Origin: JAJYKC01 sp963823105
GTDB taxonomy: Bacteria; Acidobacteriota; Terriglobia; Bryobacterales; Bryobacteraceae
Reading direction: 5' to 3'
Assembly: GCA_963823105.1 (NCBI GenBank)
Contig: CAWGKC010000014.1
Location: 1-64,000, forward strand
Length of the DNA: 64,000 bases
Part shown: piece after piece, positions 47,030-58,208 of the stretch
How positions within the stretch are numbered: position 1 is the first letter of the stretch
Layout: each line of letters opens with the position of its first letter
Translations under genes and position numbers: made by a program
The notes under the pieces: generated by a model
Told to the model about the DNA's origin: nothing
The model's input: only the letters and a program-made list of their open reading frames with translations
The model's database searches: none

Positions 47030-49951
47030 TCAATTCGTTTGAATCTTCACCAGCCCGTTGCCGGGAACGCGATAGTCCGCGCGCTTCCATTTCCGCTCGA
47101 CCTCGACGCCATTTTGCGGCGTGGGATGGCCGAAGCGGGAGTTGCCGGACGGGAGCGGGCTGTCGCCCACATCCGGCAAAACGAGAAGGCGGACGGAGGT
47201 CTCTTTGTAGGCGGGCGTGTGCGTGGCTGCGTCCGTGTGGCTGCCGGTGAGACGGTTGACCGGGCTTTCGACGGAATTCATCGGCAGGTAAAGCTCCTTG
47301 CCGCGCACCCGGTCCGTCACCAGCGCCCGCACTCGCACCTGGCCATAACGGGAGGTGAGGCGGACCCAGGTTCCGCTCTGAATTCCCCGCGCCACGGCCA
47401 GGTCAGGCGAGACTTCGACGAAGACGTCGGGAGTCTTCTCGCGAATTCCTTCGACGCGATACGTCATATTGCCCTCGTGGAAGTGTTCGAGCAAGCGGCC
47501 GTTGTTGAGGTGCAAGTCGAACTCGGCGTCCTGTTGGTCGGCGGCTTCGGAGAACGCAAGAGGATAGAGCCGGGCCTTGCCGTCGGGGAAAGCGAATTGT
47601 TTGGTATAGAGGAGCGGCTGATCGGTTCCGCCGGCGGCAACCGGCCAATGAAGCGACTGGAATCCTTCGAGCCTTTCGTAAGTCACGCCGGCGAACATCG
47701 GCGTTAGGGAGGCGATCTCGCGATAGATTTCCGACGGATGGCGATAGTTCCAATTCGCTCCGAGACGATTGGCGAGGTCGAGGAGAATGCGCCAATCCGG
47801 GCGGCTGCCTTCGAGCGGTTCGAACACCTCGTACAGCCGTTGGATGCGCCGTTCGGTGTTGGTGAACGTGCCTTCTTTTTCGAGGCTGGGGCAGGCGGGC
47901 AGCACGACATCGGCGAATTGGCAGGTGTGGGTGAAGAAGATGTCCTGGACGACGAAGAAGTCGAGTTTCTCCAGGGCGTCGCCGACGAAATTGGCGTTGG
48001 AATCGACGAGGCTCATCTCTTCGCCGAAGATGTACATCGCTTTCAGCTTGCCTTCGCCGATCGCCTCGACCATCTGGTGATTGTCGAGTCCCTTTGTAGA
48101 AGGCAGTTTCACACTCCAACCGGCTTCGAAGCGGGCGCGCACTTCGGGATCGTCGACGGATTGGTAGCCGGGAAGAAAATTCGGCATGGCGCCGTGATCG
48201 CTGGCGCCCTGGACGTTGTTGTGTCCGCGCAGCGGATATGCGCCCGATCCGGTTTTCATGTAATTGCCGGTGACGAGCAGCAGGTTCGATATCGCGGTGG
48301 AGGTATCCGATCCCATGCTGTGCTGGGTGACGCCCATGGCCCAAAGGATGCAAACGCCATCGGCCTCGGCGATCATGCGGGCGACTTGGATCAGCGTCTC
48401 TTCGGGAAGGCCGCAGGTGCGGGCGGCAAACTCCATTGTGAAGGGCGCGAGGCTCTTCTTGTACTCTTCCAGTCCGTTCACCCATTGGTTCAAAAACTCC
48501 GTATGAGCGAGACCGTTTTCGAGTAAGTAGAGGGTGACGGCGGACAGCCAGGCGATGTCGGTGCCCGGATTCGGGTGCAGGAAAAGATCGGCTCGGCGGG
48601 CCATTTCGTTCTCGCGCAAATCCGATACGATGAGCTTTTGGCCGCGCAGTTTGTGGGCGCGTTTGACGCGGGTGGCGAGGACGGGATGGCTCTCGGCGGT
48701 GTTGCTGCCGATGATGACCACGAGACCGGCGTTCTCGATGTCTTTGATGGAGCCGGAGTCGCCTCCATAGCCCACCGTGCGGAACAAACCCTGCGTGGCG
48801 GGGGCCTGGCAATAGCGGGAACAGTTGTCCATGTTATTGGTGCCGATGACGGCCCGCGCCAGCTTCTGCATCAGATAGCTTTCTTCATTTGTGCATTTGG
48901 ACGAAGAGACGAACGCGAGCGAATCCGGGCCGTGTTCGGCTTTGATCGCGGCGAACTTGCGCGCCACCAGGTCGAGAGCTTCGTCCCAGGACGCTTCGCG
49001 GAACGCGCCTCCCTCGCGGATGAGCGGCTTGGTCAAACGCTCGGCGCTGTTCACATAGTCCCAGCCGAACTTGCCTTTGATGCAGGTGGAGATACCGTTT
49101 ACGGGGCCTTCGAGAGGCTCGACTTTTAAGATGTGACGATCTTTCGTCCAAACGTCGAAGCTGCATCCGACGCCGCAGTAGGTACAAACGGTTTTCGTGC
49201 GGCGGATGCGCGACTCGCGCATGTTCGACTCGGCTTCCGATAGCTTGAGGATCGGTCCGTAGCCGGTCTCCGGTTCCACGCCTTTGACGACGTCGATCAT
49301 GCCGCTCAAGGCCGGCTTCGGGAGCGCGGTGAGAAACCCGGCGCGGCCGAGCATGGATTTTTCCATCAGCGCGTTGCAGGGGCAGACCGTCACGCAGTGG
49401 CCGCAGGAGACGCAGCTCGATTCTCCGATGGCCGCTCCGCCGTCCCAGAGCACGCGCGGATGGGCGTCTTCCCAGCGGATCGAAAGCGTCTCGTTCACCT
49501 GCACGCTCTGGCAGGCTTCCACGCAGCGGCCGCAGAGGATGCATTGTTGCGGATCGTAGCGGTAGAAGGGATTGGTGTGATCCTCTTCATACGGCTTGGG
49601 GCGATAGGGGATGGCCTGATGTTCGACGGCGAGCAGACGCTCGGTATTGTGGACGGTGCAATTGCCGTTGTTGTTGTCGCAGACCGTGCAATAGAGCACG
49701 TGATCGCTCAGGATGCGGTCGAAGGCCTCGCGCTGTGCGGCGGCGGCTTTGGACGAATTTGTACGGATGTTCATGCCGTCCGCGGCCGTCGTCCCACAAG
49801 CCCGCACCAAGCCCTGGCCGGTGTCGACCATGCAGGTATCGCAAGTTTGAATGGGGCCAAGTTGCGGGTGGTAGCAGACCTGGGGGATCTTCGCGCCCGC
49901 GCGATTTGCGACGTCGATCAGGCGTTCTCCCGCTTCCGCTTGCACGGTCAC
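47030..49951 (-). CDS. fdhA: Formate dehydrogenase alpha subunit, molybdopterin/FeS (YrhE/FdhA type)
   Basis: 973 residues. N-terminal 2Fe-2S domain (CYHPQLGPIQTCDTCMVDTG), a Cys/His 4Fe-4S segment (YCTVCDNNNGNCTVH) and two 4Fe-4S ferredoxin motifs (CILCGRCVEACQ, CVSCGHCVTVCPC). The Mo-bisPGD catalytic domain starts at CTYCGVGCSFDVW. The metal-ligand Cys lies in NCSRYCQAPATQGLF, followed by Gln rather than the His of E. coli FdhF. The C-terminal domain has EFDLHLNNGRLLEHFHEGNM and ELYLPMNSVESPVN. The start is probably at 49976: an ATG there is out of frame by one base with STLTIDGVTVQAEAGE, so one extra A likely hides the true N-terminus. It oxidises formate to CO2, probably in the cytoplasm. 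Confidence 0.92.
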   Translation of the reverse strand: MTVQAEAGERLIDVANRAGAKIPQVCYHPQLGPIQTCDTCMVDTGQGLVRACGTTAADGMNIRTNSSKAAAAQREAFDRILSDHVLYCTVCDNNNGNCTVHNTERLLAVEHQAIPYRPKPYEEDHTNPFYRYDPQQCILCGRCVEACQSVQVNETLSIRWEDAHPRVLWDGGAAIGESSCVSCGHCVTVCPCNALMEKSMLGRAGFLTALPKPALSGMIDVVKGVEPETGYGPILKLSEAESNMRESRIRRTKTVCTYCGVGCSFDVWTKDRHILKVEPLEGPVNGISTCIKGKFGWDYVNSAERLTKPLIREGGAFREASWDEALDLVARKFAAIKAEHGPDSLAFVSSSKCTNEESYLMQKLARAVIGTNNMDNCSRYCQAPATQGLFRTVGYGGDSGSIKDIENAGLVVIIGSNTAESHPVLATRVKRAHKLRGQKLIVSDLRENEMARRADLFLHPNPGTDIAWLSAVTLYLLENGLAHTEFLNQWVNGLEEYKKSLAPFTMEFAARTCGLPEETLIQVARMIAEADGVCILWAMGVTQHSMGSDTSTAISNLLLVTGNYMKTGSGAYPLRGHNNVQGASDHGAMPNFLPGYQSVDDPEVRARFEAGWSVKLPSTKGLDNHQMVEAIGEGKLKAMYIFGEEMSLVDSNANFVGDALEKLDFFVVQDIFFTHTCQFADVVLPACPSLEKEGTFTNTERRIQRLYEVFEPLEGSRPDWRILLDLANRLGANWNYRHPSEIYREIASLTPMFAGVTYERLEGFQSLHWPVAAGGTDQPLLYTKQFAFPDGKARLYPLAFSEAADQQDAEFDLHLNNGRLLEHFHEGNMTYRVEGIREKTPDVFVEVSPDLAVARGIQSGTWVRLTSRYGQVRVRALVTDRVRGKELYLPMNSVESPVNRLTGSHTDAATHTPAYKETSVRLLVLPDVGDSPLPSGNSRFGHPTPQNGVEVERKWKRADYRVPGNGLVKIQTN

Positions 49952-50109
49952 GCCATCGATTGTCAGGGTCGATCATCGCGGTTCCCTCTCGACAAAAGTT
50001 TACACCGGCGGCAAAAGGCGCAAGGCGCTGCCGCGGCGGAGCCTTGCGGAAACGCCCCGTCTCTATGAGAACATGCGGCATGGCGCCATGACGAAAAACA
50101 GGAGACGCG

Positions 50110-50988
50110 ATGCTGCGAAATAAGATCGAGATCGTCTACCGGTACGATCCGGAGGATCCGTCCCCGAAGGTCGAACCGGCGACGGCGGAAGAGGCGCGCC
50201 TGCTGCTCGAGCAGGGCAACCGTGGATTCGCCGAATTGCTGACGGCCACGCCGCTCGAAGGCGGAATGCGGCGCCGCAGCTTGCCGCTCGATCCGCGCAA
50301 CTTCGGATTCGGAGAAGTCGAGGGCGAGGCGCCGACGCAGACGCCTTTCGCCGCCGTGCTCGCCTGTTCGGACGCGCGGGTTCCGACGGAACAGATTTTC
50401 GGAGGCGGGGCGAACGACATGTTCGTGGTCCGCGTGGCGGGGAACGTCTTGGGCGATGAATGTTTGGGAAGTCTGCGCTACGCCGCGCATCACTTCGCCG
50501 CCTCGATGAAACTGGCCGTGGTGCTGGCCCATGCCTCCTGCGGCGCGGTGACGGAAGCGGCGGATGCGTTCCTCGATCCGGAGCGGTACCTGAGCCTGGC
50601 GACGAACCATTCGCTGCGGGCGATCCTGGACCAGATCCTGGTTTCGGTGCGCGCGGCGGCCCTCGCCATCGACGCGGTTCACGGCTCCGGCGCCGCGTCG
50701 AAGCCCGGATATCGCCGCGCGTTGATCGAGCTTTCCGTGCCTTTGAACTGCGTCTGGAACGCTTTCTGTTTGCAGGAGGAGTTCCGGACGCAAGGACACG
50801 ACCATATCACGGTGGTCTACGGCATCTACGACCTCGCCAGCCGTTATATCCGGCTGCCGTACTCGGTGGGCGCGCCAGCGGCGGATGAATGCGGATTATT
50901 CGCGCCGCCGCGGAACGGAGACGAGTTCCGGGCGATCTCGCGGGATCTGGCGGCGGGGAAGTATCTGCGCCATCTGCTGGAAGGCTGA
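50110..50988 (+). CDS. Beta-carbonic anhydrase
   Basis: 292 residues with an AGGAG ribosome binding site. Zinc ligands are the Cys of AVLACSDARVPTEQIF (with the Asp-Arg dyad) and the His and Cys of VVLAHASCGAVTEAAD. VVRVAGNVLGDECLGSLRYA is also conserved. The protein is longer than usual (about 200-230 residues). The N-terminal 75 residues and the C-terminal part after about 215 are extra, ending in YLRHLLEG. It converts CO2 and bicarbonate. It is divergent from fdhA with about 130 bases between the starts, which suggests joint use of the CO2 formed from formate. Confidence 0.9.
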   Translation: MLRNKIEIVYRYDPEDPSPKVEPATAEEARLLLEQGNRGFAELLTATPLEGGMRRRSLPLDPRNFGFGEVEGEAPTQTPFAAVLACSDARVPTEQIFGGGANDMFVVRVAGNVLGDECLGSLRYAAHHFAASMKLAVVLAHASCGAVTEAADAFLDPERYLSLATNHSLRAILDQILVSVRAAALAIDAVHGSGAASKPGYRRALIELSVPLNCVWNAFCLQEEFRTQGHDHITVVYGIYDLASRYIRLPYSVGAPAADECGLFAPPRNGDEFRAISRDLAAGKYLRHLLEG

Positions 50989-51082
50989 CCGGTCGTGGCC
51001 GTAAACTTGCTAGGGGAGAATGCGCGTCCCTTCGGTATACGTTCTTGGTGAGTTCCGCTATTCGCTTTTTCGTTGTCGTCCG

Positions 51083-54000
51083 ATGCGTACTTATTTCCTT
51101 CTCATATCCGCAGGCGTGATTTGCGCGCCGGCCGCCGCCGCCAGGTTGATGGTGGGCGTGGATGGCGTCACACCGGCGCAAGCCGTGCTGCGCGTACAGA
51201 CGGCGGGTCCGGTCTCCACTTGCAACTATCGGGTGAGCGGGAATCCGGCCATGATTCCGCTGGCCAACGATGTCAACCCGGCGCTGTTTCCCGGCTCGGA
51301 TCTGGATTCGCGACCGGGCGCCAGCGTCTTCGGAACGCAGCATATCTTTGTCGTTGGCACGCGGAAGGCGCAACGCGCGCCCGATGGAAAGATGTACAGC
51401 CGGGCGCTTGAAGCCAACACGACCTATTACTATACGGTCGCTTGCGGAAGAGACCAGGCGAGCGGAACGTTCACCACGGCCAACCCGCCGCTGGGCAATG
51501 CGGCGCCGGATCTTCCACCTTTCGACACCTCGGGCTCGCTCCAGGCCATTGTCGTGACCGACGGGGGTTCGGGCTACACGAGCGCTCCCACGGCGATCGT
51601 CACCGGGGACGCGCAACCGGCGCCACAGGTGCGGGCGCAAGTGAGCGGCGGGCAGGTGACGGCGGTGACCGTTCTTTCGGCGGGAGGGAGTTATTCGGAC
51701 ACACCGGTGGTGACATTTTCCGGCGGAGGAGGCTCGGGCGCGGCGGCCCACGCCAATCTGGCGTCGCAGTCGTTTGGCGGCTATGCATGGCCGACGATCG
51801 ACTGGATGGATCCGTCGAAAGAATATATCGATCCGCTTACGGGGATTCTTTTGAAGCGGGCCACGCTGCCGGCGGAAAGCCCGGACGACGTGATGCAGAA
51901 CCCCATCGCCAGCGCGGTGGCCGATGGTGGCGCGGCATTCACTTCCGGTACGTCGTGCCAGGGAGTCCATTGGACCAATCCCTGCGCCGCGCTCGACCGC
52001 CGACGGCAATTCCGCGACGTACGACGGCGCCAATGGAGATCCTCTTGGATTCAATTTTACCCTGCGCAGCTATCGCGGGGGATCGTGGCAATCGTACGAG
52101 CTAAGCGTGAACGAGTTTCAAGTCCAGGTGCTCGGCTCCGGCAGCGCGGCCGCGGCCGCCGACCGCACCGTCTCGGTGTGCCTGACGGGGCATGTTTACA
52201 CCGGCGCGTGCGATACGTCCTGGTTCGACATCGTGCTGCCCGAAGGCGCCGCGAGCACGGTGAGCTACCCTCCGGACAGCGCTTTCCCAGGCTTCGGAGT
52301 GCTTTCGTATTGGACCGACGCCAGTCATCCGCTCCCGCCGAATCGCGATAGTTACGAGCATATTCTGGACAATGCGCTGGTATCGGGCAACGCAATGCGC
52401 TGGTATAGCGCGACGCCGCGAAACGCCGGCCTGTACAGCTTCTTCGACGTGAGCTGGGAGCCGGGCGACCGGATCGGCGTGCCCGGCTCCGATCCCACGT
52501 GTCCCGCCAACGTTTGCACGATCGCCCAGGTTCAGGACGGCCTGAACCTGACCCTCGCCCAGAATCTGGGCAATTTCCAGGGCGGCCAGTCGATTCCATA
52601 CGACGGCGCGAACTTCGGGGTGCTTCTGCGTAAGAAGACGGGGACCGGCTCCGTCTCGATCGACGCCGTTACGGCGCGGGAGACGACCGGGCTGATGTCG
52701 ACGAACTCCCCCACGGGGTCGGAGGAGGATTTCAGCCTCGCCGGGGTTTCGGTGTGCGTCGATCGCGACGGAGCGCCGATCGCGCCCTGCCTGACCGGGT
52801 ATACGATGATGCTGCCGACGAAGGCGTCGTCGATGCCGCTGTATCTTTTCATTCCGCATGGAAACGGCGGCAGCGTGCCGGACGGGGAAGTCCGTCAGCT
52901 CGCCGGGGGCGTTTTTCCGCGCGGCGCCGAGTGCGAGAGCGGCGCGCCCATCGACGCGGCGAACCCGAACCGCTTCTACTGCGCGCGCGGGACTTCCGTC
53001 TATGCGGGCCAATACAACTACGCCGCGGGGACATCGTGCGACTATCGCAATTTTCAATACCGCTACGACGGCCAGGAAAATCCCTGCGTCGCTTACGAGG
53101 AGTTGACCGCGCAGCCGGGCAAGGACCTACCCTCTCTGATTCGCGCGGTGCGGCCTTCCTACGATCCGGCCTACGATGGCAATCCGTATTTGTGCGACGT
53201 GGCCGGCCGGTATCTCCTCTTCCTGGCAATGCAGGGCAACGCCAACAATAATCATTTCGCGCTGATTATCCGCTACGACCCGTCGGCGGGAGCGGTAGAT
53301 CAGGTACTCGACACGTACACCCGGTATCCATCGCGCTTTGCCGGCCTCCACGGTTGTCCGGTGATGGAGTCGCCCGAGGCGATCAGCTTTCTGGCCGTTC
53401 CGTCTTCCAACAACGGCTCCCATGGACGGGGAGCCGGAAACTACGAACTCGATATCGGATCGATCACGGGGCGCGTAGACACCTCGCTCGACCCGCTGGT
53501 GACCGTCGTCGCCGCCTCCGGAACGCCGCTGCGGTTAACCACGGCGACCCCGCATCAAATGGACCACAGCGACAACCGGCAAATTTACCTTTATAACGAG
53601 GGGCCCATTCATACCCAGAGCGGTTACTACGCCAAGGTTGTCGACGCGACGCATTTGGATCTTTATAACGATGCGGCGTTCACGCAACCGTTCTCGATCC
53701 CGCAAACCTACGTACAACAGGCGCTGGCGACGTCCGGGTTGATCGGGGGCGCCGGCTGCACGGGGGATTTCACGGTGGGTCCGTTGAACGAGGCGGGAGG
53801 CTCGGGAGCGACGCTGGCGGTGTCGGTGTCCGGGGGATCGGTCACGTCGGTGACGATCTCGGCGGCGGGGCAAGGCTATCAAAACGATTTCATCGTTCCG
53901 CTGACCGGTTCCGGATGCCAGGGCGCGTCGGTGGTGGTGAACGCCTACCGATGGCCGCTGATCACCAGCTTCGGGCAGAACTGTCCGGCGGGCCTAGATC

Positions 54001-56339
54001 CGCAATGGGTGGCGCTGGGGGCGACATCGGACAATCCCCAATGCGTGACCATGACCTTGCCGCACGAGCCGGTGAACAAGAGTCCGGAACGCGGAGCGTT
54101 GAGCGGGGTGTACCGGGTGAATGTGCTGGCGGGAGGGCGGGGATACGGCACTGCGCCTTCGGTATCGATCCAGGGGGGAGGAGGAACCGCCGCCACCGCC
54201 TCCGCGCAGGTTTCGGGCGGCGCGGTGACGGCAATCGAGGTGACCAACCCAGGGTCCGGATACTCGTATCCGCTGGTCCAGTTCAACGGAGGCGGAGGGG
54301 GCGGGGCGTCGGCTTCGGTCACCGTGGCCAACGGGGCTATCGCCGGCGTGAAGGTGGGCGCGGCAGGGGCGGGATACACTGCGCCGCCGCAGGTTTCGGT
54401 GTCCGGAGGCGGGGGAAGCGGCGCAACGCTTTCCGCTACGCTCTCGGCGACGGGTTCGGTGGTTTCGATCGCGCTTACTTCGGAGGGCGCCAATTACACC
54501 GTCGCGCCGGAGATTTTCTTCTCCGGAGGCGGGGGAAGCGGCGCGGCGGCGACGGCGTACCTGGACCCCAGTTTGCACTCGATCACGAGCATCTTTATGA
54601 CGAACGGCGGCTCCGGATACACCTCCGCGCCGCAAGTCACATTGGCCGGCGGCGACGGCACGGGCGCCGCGGCCGGCGCGGTGACGGTTGGATACGGCAT
54701 CGCCTCGATCGACGTGGTGAACGGCGGAACGGGGTATTCGATTCCCACGGCGGTATTGAATGGCGGCGCGGGAACGGGCGCCACGGCGACAGTGGGGCTT
54801 TATGAAGAACTGACCGCGCACCCGTGGCCGCATAACGCCGCCTCCTGCGGCGGCGACGATACGACGCCCCAATGCTGGTCGATGCCGCAGGTGATGAGTC
54901 CGGGCGATTCGGCCGGAGACACGGCGCAGTATTACGATCATGAAAAAATGATCCTGGTGGCGAAGACGGTGTTGGCCGACGGCTCGATTCAGGCGACGTT
55001 TCTACGCCATTATCTGGACAGCCAGTGCGGAGGCTTTTTCCAAAACCCGCCATTCTACAGCCATGCCGCGGGCTGGCATCCGTACATGCTGCCGAGCGGC
55101 ACTTGCTACCCGGCCGATCTCTATTACGGGCTGACGGGCGACGGGGGCGTGCCGCGCATTGAGGTGTCACCCTTCGGCGGCAATTGCCACGGCGATACAA
55201 GCGATCCGGACCCGTCGCTAGGCATCGCGCCGACGAAGATCGCCAGTTGCGGGGATGGAACCATTAAGACTCGCAGCGGTCCCATCCCAGCCCAAATCGG
55301 AGGGCCGGTGCAGCAGGTGATCCGCACCGCGGTGCCATTCGCGGGCAGTCCAGCCGCGCTTCCGGAAAACTTCATCCAAACCCATCCCTCCGCACGGCAG
55401 CACCTCGCGCCGGCGGCTGAGCAGGGTTGGCTGCTCGATTCGCGCGTGCTCAGCGCCGAAAACGGCTCCACGCTTCAGGTATTTCACCAAAACTGGGCGC
55501 CCGTTCCCGGAACGCAGCGCGTGTATGTCACCTCCGATCCGGCGCTCGACCGCAAGCGTCTTCCGCTGGCCGTGTGGGCGGGGCGCCATCTTTTGCTGGA
55601 TATCAGCGGTCCGGATTCGCGTATCTCCGATCTCGATCTGTGGCGTTATTGCGTGGCCGATTTTCCCGGTGAGTGCGTGGCGGGATCGGCGGCGGGCCAA
55701 GTCTTCGCCGTCGTCGACAAAGCCACGCTCTCCGGATGGTGCGGCGGGGGCGAGCTTCTCAATCAACCCTGCGCGGCCAGCGTTCCGGCCCACTTCGGTT
55801 ACAGCGTCCAGCAGGGATTCTCGATCCCCGACTCGAAGGGCTTGAACTGGCGCAAGCTCACGATGGGCTTTGCCGGCTATGGCCGCACCGACGACGGCTT
55901 CACCAATACGCATTCGGCGCCGGACGGCAGTTGGGCGATCGTACCGTCCCATTTCACCGACGGAGTGCGGTCGGAGATGTTCGCCGCGAAACTGCCCCCG
56001 TGGCCGGGCCTTGATGGCATAGACCGCACCACTTTCGTTCCAATCCCGGTTCAAGTGACGCCGGTGGCCGGGCTTACGCAAGCGCTGATCGTTTTCGGTT
56101 ATGCGGAGAACGGGCCGCCGGACGCCTTTTATTGCACGTCGCGGCGGGAAGTTTGCTCGACCGGCGGAGAGCCGTTCTCCTGGTTAAGCGAAGCGCCGGC
56201 GCCGCAGGCTTGCGCGCAAGGCTGCACCGTGAACGTGCCCGCGCTGTCGGGGCGCGTGTTGTACTTCGCCATTCAATGGCTGGATTCGCACGGCGCGGAT
56301 AAGCTTTCGTCGCCGATTCAAGCGGTAGCGATTCCTTGA
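51083..56339 (+). CDS. Giant exported Gly-rich repeat protein (copy 2), one frameshift
   Basis: About 1,751 residues, bridging one shift near 51995. The ATG at 51083 gives a signal peptide (RTYFLLISAGVICAPAAAA). It is paralogous to the gene at 36699-41882. It has the same fibronectin-III-like start (ALEANTTYYYTVACG), WPTIDWMDPSKEYIDPLTGI, a Cys-paired middle (CPANVCTIAQV, CDYRNFQYRYDGQENPC) and the repeat block at about 54110-54800 (GGSGYTSAPQVTLAGGDGTG, GAGYTAPPQVSVSGGGGSGA). The C-terminal domain has WRKLTMGFAGYGRTDDGFTN and VFGYAENGPP. A second, shorter repeat block (about 51526-51775) is inserted near the N-terminus and is absent from copy 1. It is probably extracellular. Confidence 0.85.
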
Positions 56340-56445
56340 GGCGGGGCGCCCGCGCGGAACCGGCAAGGTCAGAATTCGCCCATCGCGCGCCTCCGGGCGC
56401 TGCGCGCGCTTTGGTAGACTGAGACTGGTCAGCTTCTTCGGATTC

Positions 56446-58071
56446 ATGCAGCCGTTTTGTCTCAGTCCCGCGATACTTCTCGCCACCTCTTTCGCCAACC
56501 ATTTGGTGAACGAGTTGACGGACTCGACGTTCTCCGGGATCTATCGCCTACAGCCGTTCGACTGGGCCATTCTTTCCACTTACTTCGCGGTGCTCGGCGT
56601 CCTGAGCGTCTATGGCCTGCACCGGTACAAGGTCATCCACGAGTATTTGAAGTACCGCAAGAATCTCCTAACAAGCCCGCCGGCGCGCTTCGGCGAAGGC
56701 TCGCTACCGAGGGTGACGATTCAGCTTCCGCTGTATAACGAGCGCTATGTCGTAGAGAGGCTGATCGACGGCGTCTGCCAAATGCGCTATCCGCGCCATC
56801 TGCTCCAGATCCAGGTCCTCGACGATTCCACCGACGATACCCACGCGTTTACGGAACGGCTGGTGGCCGGCTGCCGCGCGCAAGGCTTCCCCATCGAATA
56901 CCGCCATCGAAAGAATCGCCAGGGATACAAAGCCGGCGCCCTGCAGGAAGGACTGGAGACCGCCACCGGCGAGTTGATCGCCGTTTTCGACGCCGACTTC
57001 CTTCCCCCCGCCGATTTTCTGGAGCGCACCGTCGATTATTTCAAGGACCCCAAAGTCGGCGTGGTGCAGACCCGCTGGACCTATATCAACCGGCATTACA
57101 ATCTGCTGACGGAAGTGGAGGGCATGCTGCTGGACGCCCACTTCGTTCTGGAGCACGGGGCGCGCTGCGGCGGCGGCCTTTTCTTCAATTTCAACGGCAC
57201 GGCGGGCATCCTGCGCCGCGCGATGATCGACGACGCCGGCGGATGGCAGCACGACACTCTCACCGAGGATTCCGACCTCAGCTATCGCGCTCAGTTGAAG
57301 GGCTGGCGTTTCGTGTATGTGCCCGATGTGGAGTGCCCGTCGGAGTTGCCCGCCGAGACTTACGGTTTTCAGGTGCAGCAATCGCGCTGGGCCAAGGGCC
57401 TGACTCAGGTGGCCAAGAAACTGTTGCCCGCCATTCTCAAGTCCGATATTCCGCGCCGCAACAAGATCGAAGCTTTCCTGCACCTGACTCCGAACATCTG
57501 TTATCCGTTGATGATCGTCGTCGCCGCGTTAATGCTGCCGGTGATGATCGTGCGGTTTTACATGGGCTGGCTGGAGATGCTGGCGATCGATCTGCCGCTG
57601 ATCGCCGCCTCGTTCTGGTCCATCTCGGCGTTTTATCTCATCGCCCACCGCGAGTTGCACCGAAAGAATTGGAAACGCGGGATATTTCTGCTGCCCGCCC
57701 TGATGGCCTCCGGCATCGCCCTTACGATCATCAACACCAAAGCGGTGATCGAAGCGCTCTTCGGCGTCGAGACCAGTTTCGTGCGCACGCCGAAATTCGC
57801 CATCGGCGCTTCCGGCAAAATCAGCCTGCGGAGTCTCAAATATCGCCGCCGCAGCGGATGGCTTCCGTATGCGGAGCTTGCCTTTGGAAGCTACTTCGTG
57901 GTGATGGCGGCCTACGCCATCGACACCTTGAATTACCTCTCTCTACCGTTCCTGACACTCTTTGTCGCGGGGTATTATTGGGCCGGGTTCAGCACGCTCT
58001 GGCAGGAATACCAGGGCCGCCTGCGCTGGCAGCGCCAGATCGCGTTGGAGATGGAAGAGAGCGCGACGTAG
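56446..58071 (+). CDS. GT2 processive-type glycosyltransferase (CesA/CslA-like)
   Basis: 541 residues. One membrane segment near residues 30-55 is followed by the GT2 catalytic domain: VTIQLPLYNERYVVERLIDG, VLDDSTDDT, the DxD of FDADFLPPADFLERT, the catalytic TEDSDLSYRAQLKGW and QQSRWAKG (QxxRW). Four to five C-terminal membrane helices follow. The D, DxD, TED and QxxRW set is complete, as in processive beta-glycan synthases such as glucomannan or cellulose-like synthases. No PilZ domain or partner subunit is visible nearby. It could make a beta-linked exopolysaccharide together with the cluster upstream. Confidence 0.92.
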   Translation: MQPFCLSPAILLATSFANHLVNELTDSTFSGIYRLQPFDWAILSTYFAVLGVLSVYGLHRYKVIHEYLKYRKNLLTSPPARFGEGSLPRVTIQLPLYNERYVVERLIDGVCQMRYPRHLLQIQVLDDSTDDTHAFTERLVAGCRAQGFPIEYRHRKNRQGYKAGALQEGLETATGELIAVFDADFLPPADFLERTVDYFKDPKVGVVQTRWTYINRHYNLLTEVEGMLLDAHFVLEHGARCGGGLFFNFNGTAGILRRAMIDDAGGWQHDTLTEDSDLSYRAQLKGWRFVYVPDVECPSELPAETYGFQVQQSRWAKGLTQVAKKLLPAILKSDIPRRNKIEAFLHLTPNICYPLMIVVAALMLPVMIVRFYMGWLEMLAIDLPLIAASFWSISAFYLIAHRELHRKNWKRGIFLLPALMASGIALTIINTKAVIEALFGVETSFVRTPKFAIGASGKISLRSLKYRRRSGWLPYAELAFGSYFVVMAAYAIDTLNYLSLPFLTLFVAGYYWAGFSTLWQEYQGRLRWQRQIALEMEESAT

Positions 58072-58208
58072 CGCTTATCCTTGGTTGACTTGAGCCGGTG
58101 GCTTATCCCCATCGGAGTAGTGGGAATAGTACGGAAAACGCCTCAAATTAGGCCCTTTCGCCTGTAGCGGTTCCGGTGTCTCCATGGCATACTCGACTTG
58201 GGTATCCC

